Shown piece after piece: positions 10,601 to 18,962 of a DNA stretch of 46,739 nt. The notes under the pieces were generated by a model that was not told the origin of the DNA, searched no databases, and saw nothing but the letters and a program-made list of their open reading frames with translations. Made by a program: the position numbers and the translations under genes. Positions within the stretch are counted from its first letter, which is position 1; every line of letters begins with the position of its first letter. Location: contig NZ_CAJNOB010000008.1 in NCBI RefSeq assembly GCF_905250085.1, positions 1 through 46,739 on the forward strand, read 5' to 3'. The DNA comes from Candidatus Methylacidithermus pantelleriae. GTDB taxonomy: Bacteria; Verrucomicrobiota; Verrucomicrobiia; Methylacidiphilales; Methylacidiphilaceae.

Positions 10601-11724
10601 TTTTCGTGGTTGGACAGCCAACCGCCATGCCCGTCCAGCGTGATCCATGGTGGAACACCCGGATTCCCGTACGCAAAAACATACTCAAGATGAAAAGGCC
10701 CATGGTAGAGCCCCCGAACCGTGTAGTTTCCTGGAGGTAGTGCATTGCCCCAATCATCCCTCCCGTCCCAAAAATCCTGGTTCCAGCCCGCCTTTCGCGG
10801 GTAGTCGGCAATCAAGTTCCGCACCCTTCTTCCCTTCTCATCCTCGATTACCAGGGTGACAAAACCTTCGGAGGGAAGCTTGTAGACGATCGGAACGCTT
10901 CCCCTAGTGCTGAAACGCCCCGGAGCGCTCTCCGTCCTCGGGTTCCCTTCGCCCGTCACCCCGGATACCGGCGCAAGGTTCCCCTGGCGGACGAGCTCGA
11001 TCCTCCCCCAGGTTTGGGGTGCCTCCCAAAGGAAAGAGCGTTGGGGATTTTGGGCATCAATGAGATCCGCATAATGGTGTTGCGGCCAGCTCGAACCCTT
11101 TGGGCCGCCCCAGAAGAACTCCATGCCGCATCGGAACGAGTGTGCCGGAGCTACTCCGCTTTGGGTCAGCAGCTTCCACGGGATCGCAAGCTCCTGGACA
11201 TACCCCTGCCCCCCCGAAGCTTTTCGAAAAGCGACCTGAAGTCCAGCGGATCTTGCATCATTAAGGTCCCGGGCTCTAGAGTCCTCCTCCCACATCCCGT
11301 AATGGAGGCTCGCCCATGGACGCTTACGCTGGGTGTCGTACCAAGAGGTAAGGTGGACGATCTGATCAGTTTGAAAGCGAACCTGGACGGCGTCACCACG
11401 CCAGCCACCTTGGGGATCGAGATCCGGGTTGACCCAGTTTTCCATGGGCGTTGGATCGCGAAACCGGAAGGAGAGATAAAATGCGCTGTGATCGTACATC
11501 GCAGCCACCCGCACCGAATAGCGCTTCCGCAGCTTCGCCACGTCGTAGCAGGCTTCAATGGTCCCAGAGAGATCCCAGTCCCCCAGATCGCCATCAATCC
11601 GCACCGAACCTGGGGCTGGCACGGCGACCAGAATGTGGTTATCGGTCTGTTGCGCCAAGACCCCGGGCAGCCATCCAACAATGAGAAAAAAGACTTCCGC
11701 CAGCCTTAGGAGCGTCTTCCTCAT
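7669..11724 (-). CDS. Large secreted CBM9 / FlgD-Ig / NHL-propeller / CBM9 protein
   Basis: A 1351-residue protein starting with a typical signal peptide (MRKTLLRLAEVFFLIVGWLP, cleavage probably after GVLA). Domains in order: a CBM9-like carbohydrate-binding module (about 38-245, with IDGDLGDWDL and RDPTPMENW); a FlgD/Ig-like module (about 275-345, ending WGNALPPGNYTVRGL); a long region of NHL/six-bladed-propeller repeats (about 375-700, e.g. PSGLATASNGDLLAIS, APIGLATGPDASIYVSDWG, RPWGLAVDGLDRLWVAEW); an EF-hand-like calcium loop near residue 840 (DQNGDGRVQAEE); and a second CBM9-like module at the end (about 1180-1350) that repeats the DPTPM motif. Longer frames reach 11853, but the ATG at 11724 puts the signal peptide at the N-terminus. 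Such proteins are expected outside the cell. Binding of the polysaccharide made by this cluster is an inference; no hydrolase or lyase catalytic centre was recognised. Confidence 0.88.
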   Translation of the reverse strand: MRKTLLRLAEVFFLIVGWLPGVLAQQTDNHILVAVPAPGSVRIDGDLGDWDLSGTIEACYDVAKLRKRYSVRVAAMYDHSAFYLSFRFRDPTPMENWVNPDLDPQGGWRGDAVQVRFQTDQIVHLTSWYDTQRKRPWASLHYGMWEEDSRARDLNDARSAGLQVAFRKASGGQGYVQELAIPWKLLTQSGVAPAHSFRCGMEFFWGGPKGSSWPQHHYADLIDAQNPQRSFLWEAPQTWGRIELVRQGNLAPVSGVTGEGNPRTESAPGRFSTRGSVPIVYKLPSEGFVTLVIEDEKGRRVRNLIADYPRKAGWNQDFWDGRDDWGNALPPGNYTVRGLYHGPFHLEYVFAYGNPGVPPWITLDGHGGWLSNHENPMFVASDRNRIYVAAAMAEGACALMALDQDGRKCWGVGGIAGGPVARMGRYLYMVVGGALSASIAGIPAGEIRLVRYNPNNGDPVPFGDGSFFRVIGRFNPQKAPPPRNPEGEAIEQGGLGPAWCQRQTMGLAGCGNRLYVSLYFEDKVLVVDGEGKILGEIPLERPSGLATASNGDLLAISDRHLVRIDAAGRITPVSVSGLSAPIGLATGPDASIYVSDWGREMNVKVFDHTGRLLRTIGQTGGRPLVGPYKPDGMFRPWGLAVDGLDRLWVAEWDSSPRRISVWNRRGQLLREFCGTTYYAAMGCAIDSFFPTRGFVTGNMVDLDWRRGLWRVAGTPWRPQHADDLFGPAPDGISRFLRKGSEIFWINGTHDFVSVSRLEPSGLARPLVALGDVSIFLRGNEALPRLIREGLFSNRDDVQWAMTRFPSVFLGVGWQRASRLDAYWWVMRREAAARGRPLRHTFLWVDQNGDGRVQAEEIVFFSKEERGGPDFRSGWLPAVASDFSIGWVAETEGMMTVWRIPCSGWSAVGAPVYRLEDARRVLVDRRRPVPDAASCWFDSRGNLLVNHDPLEMISPDGKVLWQYPNPWPGVHGSVTAPQSHPGRLIGPLYVLGSADVGPEVGEVFCLSGNMGERYLFTVDGLFVAALFHDCRAAPDSLPSRIIRGARLDGTTAGGEPFGGQFFRNPIDGAYYLCGPVSEARECCVISQVKGLESIHRLPSQPLYLSQSFLGAGSSNTEEAARPRLSIIPLKESAGGIPSQRLFNWSSPTRTAQWAFDPRHSALAAWTFDDRFLYLGFQSVKDPTPMINRGNDPTRLFKTGDCAVFELGRGRSGPMSTVLEGDFRLVLSVYQGKPIAVVYCYREAGTKEPVEFASPIGVTRIDRVQMIRQARIELERDVDGYSLYAALPLAALGLHLTPGSVYWGDFGIIYSDPTGTSDRLRMFWANRRTGIVSDVATEASIDPAQWGLFEIQR

Positions 11725-11932
11725 TGAACCCAGCCAATTACCTTCTGGCTTCCTGGACAGCCGGAGGAAAAGACTGCCTCGTCCTTGCAAGAAAGCATCA
11801 TCACCGGCTTCACGAAGACTCTCACACACCACGCATGAGCACGATTCAAGCACTAGCTTTTTAGACAGGCCCTTCTGCCCCAGGGTGACAAAACCTTTCC
11901 CCCATCCATTCCGAATTGGTGGGAACTACGAC

Positions 11933-12715
11933 CTACACCCCTGTGCAGTGGGAACGCTCCCTGAGGGCAATAACCACTGCACCTGGTGAATCGTAGAAAG
12001 GTTGCACGCCATGTCCCCCCATATTCATGAGATGAACGCGAAAACCCGCCTGTTCAATCTGAGCAAGATTCTCGAAAACCGAATACGAATAGGCCAAACC
12101 ATCCCCGTCGGACACATAGTATCCCTTCCCCCCAGTGCGTAACACGTTTATGATGGGCCAAAGACCGCTCCTCCGCAAAAGACCCTTGACACGCCGTGCG
12201 ACCCAGTTTCCCTGCCCAACATGGTTCACATCGCAAATGAAAACGCCCTTACGGGAGACTCGTAACATTTCGTGGACCACCCGGCTCGGCTGCGGGACGT
12301 GATGAAGGACTCCCAAAGCCACGACTAGGTCAAAGGATCCATCGGAAAAAGGTAGATTGGCCCCGTCGCCTGCAACGATCTCTTCCTCAGCAAGCTTTCG
12401 TCTTTCCACGGCAATCCTACGAAGGGCTGCCACAGGTTCAATGCCTACGAATCGAAGCTTGGGCCATTTGCTCTTGAGAAACGCAATCGTTCTTCCAGTC
12501 CCAGCACCCACATCGAGCAGTGATTCAGCCTCTATATATACAACAACGCCGAGCAGTAAGGACTCCGCGAAATGCAATGCCCATTCATCGCCGCCACGCA
12601 TTTCGTCATAGGTCGCCGCAGTTTTTGTGTAATATTCATGCTGCACTGCCTGTGGGTTGCTGACATCACCTGTAGGCTGGACGTCGGCTCTCATTGTTGA
12701 CTCATCACGTGACAT
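11933..12715 (-). CDS. Class I SAM-dependent methyltransferase (Methyltransf_11 type)
   Basis: About 260 residues. Motif I reads LLDVGAGTGRT (66-76), followed by FVGIEP, then VAGDGANLPFSDGSFDLVVA with the acidic motif II region, and GVLHHVPQPSRVVHEMLRVS, the hallmark post-II segment of the Methyltransf_11 family. The N-terminal HEYYTKTAATYDEMRG is typical of family members that methylate small molecules or glycan ends. The frame is open to a TTG at 12745, but the ATG at 12715 has GGAAG seven bases upstream and is preferred. It lies about 250 bases from the next methyltransferase gene upstream, so the two may share a transcript. The substrate is unknown. Confidence 0.88.
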   Translation of the reverse strand: MSRDESTMRADVQPTGDVSNPQAVQHEYYTKTAATYDEMRGGDEWALHFAESLLLGVVVYIEAESLLDVGAGTGRTIAFLKSKWPKLRFVGIEPVAALRRIAVERRKLAEEEIVAGDGANLPFSDGSFDLVVALGVLHHVPQPSRVVHEMLRVSRKGVFICDVNHVGQGNWVARRVKGLLRRSGLWPIINVLRTGGKGYYVSDGDGLAYSYSVFENLAQIEQAGFRVHLMNMGGHGVQPFYDSPGAVVIALRERSHCTGV

Positions 12716-12966
12716 CTGCGGCTTCCAAGAAGAGTTTCGTTTCAATCTTCCTCAACCTGTCCCTCTGGTAGCCCGTGGATCAACTGGGTGAACTGTGATG
12801 CCAGTTAAGTTGGGATGACTCTACCCCTACGTGGGCGATGCGCTCCCGCTGATTTACCTCAGTGAACCAGTTACGTCCCGATGACAGTCGAAGTCCATCC
12901 CTAGGGCTAGACCACTGCTCTCTGCCGCCCTCGCTCTTTCTCCTTGATGAGCTAAAACCATTTTCC

Positions 12967-13665
12967 TTAGGAACAAGCAGCTGGCTTTTGAGCTACGGCC
13001 AAGAGGTTGTCGCTGAACCGGACCCCTCGAGCCAAAGGACCGAGAACCCGCTGCCAAGGACACCGGAAAATCGGACACCAACCAACATCGCTGTACCGGA
13101 AAGCGATCGAGACAAAACCTGCCTCAGAAAGAATACGCTCGATATCCATCCTCACCAGCGCAGTAATATGCGCCGGATAGCTTTGTCCTAAGAAAAAGCT
13201 GAAATGGCCCTTTATCACCAGCGCAGCAAGAGAACGCCAGCTCTCGTTGTTCGGAGTGGTCAGGATCAAGATACCTCCCGCACGAAGCAACCGAAACCAT
13301 TCCCGAGCGAGCGCCCGCGGATTTTCCAGATGCTCGATTACCTCAGCTGCAACAATCAGATCGAATGCCTCCCGGGGAAGCTGGGTTGGTTCGTTTAGAT
13401 CGCCAACATGCCATTCCACCCCTTCCGGCAAGCCTGGCGGCCTTGCAAAAAGATCGACGGCACTGACTCGATGGAAGCGTCCCGACATGGCCAACCGTTT
13501 TGTATAAATCCCGCGGCCTGCCCCAAAATCAATTACACTCCCTTGTAATCCTTTTTCCTCAATAACCCGATCGATCATCTCATAAATCGGCTCCGCACTT
13601 GTTCCGCCACTTCTCTCGGCCGCTTGCCTTCGCCATTGTAGCAGAACTGAGCTAGTTCCCCTCAT
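12967..13665 (-). CDS. Class I SAM-dependent methyltransferase (Methyltransf_11/UbiG-like)
   Basis: About 232 residues, with motif I VIDFGAGRG (44-52), the acidic VSAVDLF (67-73), DLIVAAEVIEHLENP (102-116) and LLRAGGILILTTPN, the order seen in UbiG/Methyltransf_11 enzymes and in methyltransferases of glycan loci. The frame is open to an ATG at 13794, yet the ATG at 13665 has AGGGGG seven bases upstream, and the extra 43 residues are not part of the fold, so the shorter form is chosen. The role is inferred as methylating a sugar or polysaccharide end; the sequence does not show the acceptor. Confidence 0.87.
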   Translation of the reverse strand: MRGTSSVLLQWRRQAAERSGGTSAEPIYEMIDRVIEEKGLQGSVIDFGAGRGIYTKRLAMSGRFHRVSAVDLFARPPGLPEGVEWHVGDLNEPTQLPREAFDLIVAAEVIEHLENPRALAREWFRLLRAGGILILTTPNNESWRSLAALVIKGHFSFFLGQSYPAHITALVRMDIERILSEAGFVSIAFRYSDVGWCPIFRCPWQRVLGPLARGVRFSDNLLAVAQKPAACS

Positions 13666-14373
13666 CCCTTGACCCCCTATTCGCGTCGCACAGATTTCCC
13701 TGTTTAACCCCGGCACAGACGAACCAACCGCCACAAGTCGTTGACGGCTTGTCTCCGCTTCTTTTGCCATTGAGAAAGCGCATTTTTGCAACATTCACGG
13801 CACACACAATCGAAGCCTCAGCATAACCCATGTACGGAAGGATACACCGTTTTTTGTCGCTCAAGGAAGGAAATCGACTCAACTCCATCACGATGTTTTG
13901 GGAAAACTTGAGCCTCCTTGCTCCCCACAGAACGAATTAACAAACAGCCGAATCACCCATTCCCTTTTTCCAGCGACCACGTCAAGTTCCCACTCCTTAG
14001 CCCCCGACCGAGCCTATCCAACCATCCTAAGGAGATTTCGGTACTACCACTTACGTGAAGCCGTTGTCTCATCGACACAAGAGCATGAAGTGGAGGGGCC
14101 GGGAATAAAACCTGCCACTGGATTGCGCGACCAGAATACGAAAGAAACTTCAAGCTCTGCTACGGCCAGTAAAGAACTTCAATCGCTATAGCGATCTCTT
14201 GGATAGCACAAACCAATTACCAATCGTACTAAGTGCAAGTGTGGAATCCCATTCAAAGCGCTCGGTAGCTACAACCAACCTATTCCAGATGAGATGTGGA
14301 TCTACTGGAAGGCTACTTTTTCCTTCCTGGGGGAAATCAAACAACGAAGAAAAGGTGACAAGTGACAATTCTC
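13666..14373. other. Gene-free spacer
   Basis: About 700 bases between the flippase gene and the methyltransferase downstream of it. Part of this is the unlikely N-terminal extension of the methyltransferase frame. Small minus-strand frames (14186-14368 and 13953-14153) show no family resemblance. No repeat or hairpin terminator was recognised. Confidence 0.4.
13673..13678 (-). promoter_or_regulatory. Ribosome binding site deciding a start
   Basis: AGGGGG on the minus strand, seven bases before the ATG at 13665. It supports the 232-residue form of the downstream methyltransferase over the 275-residue form that starts at 13794, which has no such site. Confidence 0.6.
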
Positions 14374-15783
14374 CTATCTATTGGCTCCTTGGCCAACGCA
14401 TTCTGGAACCACCTGGAGATCCTCACAGGCTTTGGGATTCACAAGGCGATAGGTAAAATAGGCGATACCCGGCAAGAGTGTTAACACCTCCAGAGCAACC
14501 AGGGCGATCAGACTGCTCGGCTTTACGAGGATCACCAGGGCTGTCCGGAGAACAACCAAAAACGCGCTGGCAAAGCGATGGTCCGCCCTTCCTCGAGCCA
14601 CAAGCACGGTATCCAGACTCACGTAGGCGATGCCTTCTCCAGTATAGATGAGCGATAGAGCGAAAGCCCACGGATGAACAAGGCTATAATGGTGCCAATA
14701 ATGGCCAGCGGCAACATAGAGGCCCATAAGACCGCAGGCAAAGGCTCCGTAGCTAGCAAGCGAGGTTACCAGATAGTGGCAGGCCAACTTGTTCTGATTT
14801 TTCGCCGAGTGCTGAATGCAAAGACAACGTCCGACAAACTGGTTTATGGGACTCCAGAAAAAGACGATCAACCCCCGAACCTTTTGAAACACTCCGTAGG
14901 GCGCAATTTCGGCAGGGGTCGCAAAGTGGCTCGCTCCAAAAAGTGTGACGGTTGAAGCTAACCCCTCAAAGAGAACCCACACCATCGAAGGTGGCAGAAA
15001 TTTTCGAAGTTCTCGTCGAGCTGCCAAAATTTCAGCAAAAGAAGGGGGTTGGCCCTGCCGTAATCCCATCCCCACTGCCACGCCCCAAGTGAGGCACGCA
15101 GCTCCGACTTCGACAAAGACCAATGAAGGGCCCGACAGTCTTCCTTGCGTCCAGACAAGCAAGACAACTAGAACCAGGCGCGCAATCGAACCGAGTGACT
15201 GAACAAGAAAGAACACATTGAATCGCCCCTCCCCAAAAGCAAAGCAACCCGCCAGCTGTACACGCGCCTGCATTAGGCCCGCTGCGACAAAGCCAAGGAG
15301 AAAATAGGGATCTAGGCGCGGGTTTTGGTGAGACTGCCATTGAGCGAATAAAAAGCTCGCAGGAATCAAGACGGCCGCGATCGCAGGGACGATTGCCAGC
15401 GCGCACCGCCAGGAAGCCAACCGGTAGGCGGAAACCGTGGCAACCTTGCCCCGGGCAACCAGCACCTGGATGCTCGACCCAAGCCCCGCATCGAACCAAG
15501 TTGCGGCAAGAGTCTGGACCCCTTGTCCAACAGTGTACGCGGCAAAGACGCCGATGGGGGCATAAGCAACGACCAACAAGAGAGTAAGGGTGTTTCCCGC
15601 GTAAACCACCGCATTGCTCGAAAAAAGCTTCGCCAGATCCCAGCGATGCCGTCTCAGTCCATCGAAAATCCTTTTTAACACACGCTCTCCTGCCAGCTCC
15701 AAGCGACCTTTCCGACAGACTCGCCGAATGGAACCAAGCTCCCCCGCAATTGCGAAGGAATACGCATCAGCGACCCTATCCAC
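14374..15783 (-). CDS. Polysaccharide flippase (Wzx-like, MATE/MOP superfamily)
   Basis: A 469-residue polytopic membrane protein with roughly ten to twelve hydrophobic segments, for example near 55-85, 124-148, 160-182, 188-212, 220-241, 268-286, 300-320, 336-360, 370-395 and 403-446. The arrangement, length and position among glycosyltransferases fit Wzx-type flippases, which move lipid-linked repeat units across the inner membrane. No single motif proves it, as this family is poorly conserved in sequence. A soluble N-terminal tail of about 50 residues is longer than usual. The start is a GTG with GGAGG only three bases upstream, so the true start may differ. It follows the FkbM gene at a short distance (45 bases), suggesting co-transcription. 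Confidence 0.8.
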   Translation of the reverse strand: MDRVADAYSFAIAGELGSIRRVCRKGRLELAGERVLKRIFDGLRRHRWDLAKLFSSNAVVYAGNTLTLLLVVAYAPIGVFAAYTVGQGVQTLAATWFDAGLGSSIQVLVARGKVATVSAYRLASWRCALAIVPAIAAVLIPASFLFAQWQSHQNPRLDPYFLLGFVAAGLMQARVQLAGCFAFGEGRFNVFFLVQSLGSIARLVLVVLLVWTQGRLSGPSLVFVEVGAACLTWGVAVGMGLRQGQPPSFAEILAARRELRKFLPPSMVWVLFEGLASTVTLFGASHFATPAEIAPYGVFQKVRGLIVFFWSPINQFVGRCLCIQHSAKNQNKLACHYLVTSLASYGAFACGLMGLYVAAGHYWHHYSLVHPWAFALSLIYTGEGIAYVSLDTVLVARGRADHRFASAFLVVLRTALVILVKPSSLIALVALEVLTLLPGIAYFTYRLVNPKACEDLQVVPECVGQGANR

Positions 15784-15828
15784 CAGCCTCCACGAGCCGA
15801 TTCCCTTGTCCCCGGATTCCTTTCGTCC

Positions 15829-16734
15829 TCAATCGCCCAGTTTTCCCGAAAGACAGAACCAGCCCGGTCGCCCAAGCCGGTCCAAGAGCCTTTTCGGCTC
15901 GCATGTAGCTAAAAAGTTTTCCGTCATCTCTTTTTTGATCCCACCAGTGAGAGGAATCGGACGCAGCCCATTGAACGACTGCTGGATCGCAAACACGGTG
16001 TACCCGCAGCCCCAGAGAAGGGCTGTTGCCGGATTTGGATGGGGTATAAAGGACTCGTACACGATGTCTCGAATCTTCCTTTTCTCCAACAGGGAGCCGC
16101 AGCCTTGAAACACACTTAGCTCATGGCCTTCCACATCGACCTTCATCACCCCGATGCTGGATGCCTGCACCATACTTTCAAGGCGAATCCCGGGCACTTC
16201 TAGAAGTGCGCCCTTGGAGCTAGAAGGAACGGTCACATCTAGCACACGGCTCACTCCCCGGTTATAATGAAACAAATCCGGTACCTCCAACCTCACCTTT
16301 CCGTCGCAACGGGTCGCAGCCGCTTCGACCATCTTGATCTCCGCAAATCCAGCCTCCCGTGGCCAGCGAGTTACATTGGCTTTCAGCTCTTCGAAAAGAA
16401 TCGGATGGGGCTCAATCGAATACACTCGACCATCGGTGCCTGACCGAAGCGCCATCAGGTTGGTCATCAACCCGATGTTGGCGCCAACGTCTATGCACCA
16501 GTCGCCGGGATCGATCAATCTCCATAAACATTCAAGAACACACAGATCGTGTACACCTGTTCTCCAGATATTGCTTCCTTGAGACTCGCCAATATTCACC
16601 CTGATCTTAGACCCCCACGGCAACCTCACGATCCGAAAGCCGGTCGGGAACGGTTCAAGCTCACGGAGCATCCGGACAAAGATCTGGCTAGGCCGAAGTC
16701 GATACTCGGGGGCAAAAACCCGGGAAAGTTTCAC
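15829..16734 (-). CDS. FkbM-family methyltransferase (first of three)
   Basis: A 301-residue protein with the FkbM signature: CIDVGANIGLMTNLMAL (80-96) as motif I, VYSIEPHPILFEELKANV (104-121), and MKVDVEGHELSVFQG (197-211), the strongly conserved D-x-E-G-x-E block of the family. FkbM members O-methylate sugars and polyketide hydroxyls; many sit in polysaccharide loci. The start is a GTG with AGGG about ten bases upstream. It ends 45 bases before the flippase gene, so the two are probably one transcription unit. The acceptor is unknown. Confidence 0.93.
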   Translation of the reverse strand: MKLSRVFAPEYRLRPSQIFVRMLRELEPFPTGFRIVRLPWGSKIRVNIGESQGSNIWRTGVHDLCVLECLWRLIDPGDWCIDVGANIGLMTNLMALRSGTDGRVYSIEPHPILFEELKANVTRWPREAGFAEIKMVEAAATRCDGKVRLEVPDLFHYNRGVSRVLDVTVPSSSKGALLEVPGIRLESMVQASSIGVMKVDVEGHELSVFQGCGSLLEKRKIRDIVYESFIPHPNPATALLWGCGYTVFAIQQSFNGLRPIPLTGGIKKEMTENFLATCEPKRLLDRLGRPGWFCLSGKLGD

Positions 16735-18962
16735 AATAGATTGTCCCTAATTCCAACTGGCAACCTTGAAATGCCTCGCCCTAGGTCAACGTAACCAAGT
16801 CGCCTAACTCACGGGCGCTCTTGCTCAATTGCTTTCGCTTGCTCAGGACCTGACCAGGTGGCACACCAAATCTTTCTCGCTCGCATCTCTCACAAACGTT
16901 GTCCTGTGACCTGCGGGCGGAACCCCGCTGCCCCGTTGAGCTTACTTAGCTAGATTCTATCCCAGAGCTCCGCAGAACACCAGTATGGCTCGACATACGA
17001 CCATGACCTTTCCCCGCTCCCCATCCACGGACATCACTCGAAAGCGAATAGCCTGCTGAGCTTAGCCCTGGTGAGCTAGAAATAGCCACGAACTTATCGA
17101 TGGATTGCCCTTAAGAACGGCCAATGGGAATCACTTCCATACAGAAGACACACCCACCGTCCAACTGGCCAAAGCTACCACCGTTTTTGCACAGGGCGCC
17201 TTTACTTGGCACACTCACCGAAAGCCGCGCCTAATGTTCATATAGGCTTCCCCAACCGCTTGAGGACGTACCCAATATAGCGTTGGCTCCCATTTTTCTT
17301 CCCCTTTTCGGATGTTCCAGGAGCCCGAGCAGGATGATAATCAAACTTTATACCAAAAAATGATCCTCCATTGGTTAGCAGCTCTCCTAGTGCTCTCCGG
17401 TTGCCCCGCGGATTTCTATCCCCTCTGTGAACCTCGCCTGCACTGGATGGTCTTGAAGCCAAGGGCAAATCGCCCGACGCGCCCACTTTTGTCCACGCGC
17501 CCGCCCAGTTACAACCATGGCCAGGATTGTTTTCCTCCTGGCACACCATCCGGTTCCATTCGTTTGGTGGTAGATGTTGGTGACGGCCGATTCGATAGGG
17601 TTCGCCCGTCGAACCGGCAGCCACCGTTCGCAAGGAAAACCCCAAAAACCAAGCAATTCCTTGGGCGATCAATCGTTGAAGAACTCCACACGAGAACGCC
17701 CACGCTATTGTGCACAAATGGCTCGGTTTTGGCATTCTAGATCTGACGCAGGCTCCCCTCCTTTGGCTTTGAGCTGCGTTCCTCTTGCCATCTCGTTTAA
17801 CTTGTTCGCCGTTTGGTAGACCCCCAGCGCTCCTGGCTCGTCTTCAAGATACCCTTTCGAAAGGACTCCCCAGAAGCTAAGGGCACCGCCCCACCTACCG
17901 ACAACTTGGGAAAAACGCTGAACCATTCGGCTGCTTTGGGTCCCAAAAGCCTGTCCCGCTAGCGCTTGTCCTGATTCCCTGACATCCTATTCTATGGATA
18001 AAAAATACTTCTCCCACGCTCGTTGACCCCCAGGATGAGGAAGGCGCAAGAGGCTTTGACGACTGACTTGAAGGCCGCGAGCCTATCGCACGCATTCGTA
18101 TAGGAATCTTTCCTGAAACACATCCCTAGAAGCGCTACCTTTCCTATTCCTCTTGCCACGGATTCTTCACACCGGCTTGAGGACCAGCCGGGAGTACTTC
18201 TTGACTCCTCGGCCCCACCAACACCACCCGCGCCTCTTAGATCTCTCCGGCGGGAAATTCCCGTTCCATCAAGCCCAAGGCAAAACGCATCGTGCACCCG
18301 TCGGGCCTTTGGAACAAAGAGCAGAACCAGAGAAGAACAGAAAACCATCGGTTTCCCCCGTGCCGGCTCGTAACTTTGAGATCTCTCCATTGTACAGGGC
18401 CGATCCCCGTTCAAAATCTCCTGCCCCAGGAACATACGTATCGCTTGCGATCGCACGCCGGCTTTACCTCTACCTCTGTCACATCTGGGCATACTGATCC
18501 AAAGAGTCCCTCCAACTCCGCGTCAACACCCTGATGCATCCAACATTTGGCTCCCTTTCCTAGTAGCTCTGTAGAAGGATCGACGGCGATGTCTCTCGGC
18601 CCACACGACCCAACCGCGTTCCTTTTGCTTAACTTGGCATTCGTCCTTCGGTCCTTTCCATTGTGATCCAACCGGTTTCCGGAGAGTACGCACACAAGCG
18701 TTTCTCCAAGCGCTTAGCCAATAGCGCCGAGGGCAAAGCTGTTAGTTCCAGCTGGGATCAAGACCAACGCACCAAAAAAGGGACGTGCCGCCGTGCAGAA
18801 CCGCAGATAAAAGTGGCCGTAACCGGGAAAAAGGAAAATTCTGGCACGAGCGCTATTGTGCTTACCAAGCGAAGGATCTTCGCATGAGACGCGCGGCAAG
18901 AAGAACACGGAAGAACGCTCGCAGAGGAGTCGCCGGCTAACAGTCAGGGACTCCCAGAGTCA
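16735..18962. other. 2.2 kb gap holding a transposase remnant
   Basis: Between the second polymerase gene and the FkbM gene downstream of it. Most of the stretch (about 17387-18590) is the decayed IS256-type transposase listed separately. The flanks, 16735-17380 and 18700-18962, have no supportable gene, no clear inverted repeats and no terminator that I could pick out. Confidence 0.5.
17387..18590 (-). pseudogene. Decayed IS256-family transposase (copy B)
   Basis: Readable in order over at least four minus-strand frames. VDPSTELLGKGAKCWMHQG (from 18584) matches the N-terminal block DPLTEVLR.GAR. FCSSLVLLFVPKARRVHDAF followed by LGLDGTGISRRRDL (about 18340-18240) matches FRSSLLPPYLRR..SVEE.LPWLYLKGISTGDF. 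YTNACDRLAAFKSVVKASCA then FLILGVNERGR (about 18100-18010) matches the YVN.RLED..QC.LVLIGV..EG region. VVGRWGGALSFW (from 17902) matches LAVGDGALGFW, with the catalytic Asp changed to Trp, and is followed by VYQTANKLNEM for CWVHKTANVLNKL. VRRANPIESA (about 17615) matches LRTTNPIES with the catalytic Glu kept, and FTEGIEI closes the C-terminus. Several frameshifts and stops make it non-functional. Confidence 0.87.

Noticed and set aside
11014-11709. Plus-strand frame of 231 codons inside the large CBM9/NHL gene
   Set aside because: It is the shadow of a well-supported coding frame on the minus strand with signal peptide and domains.
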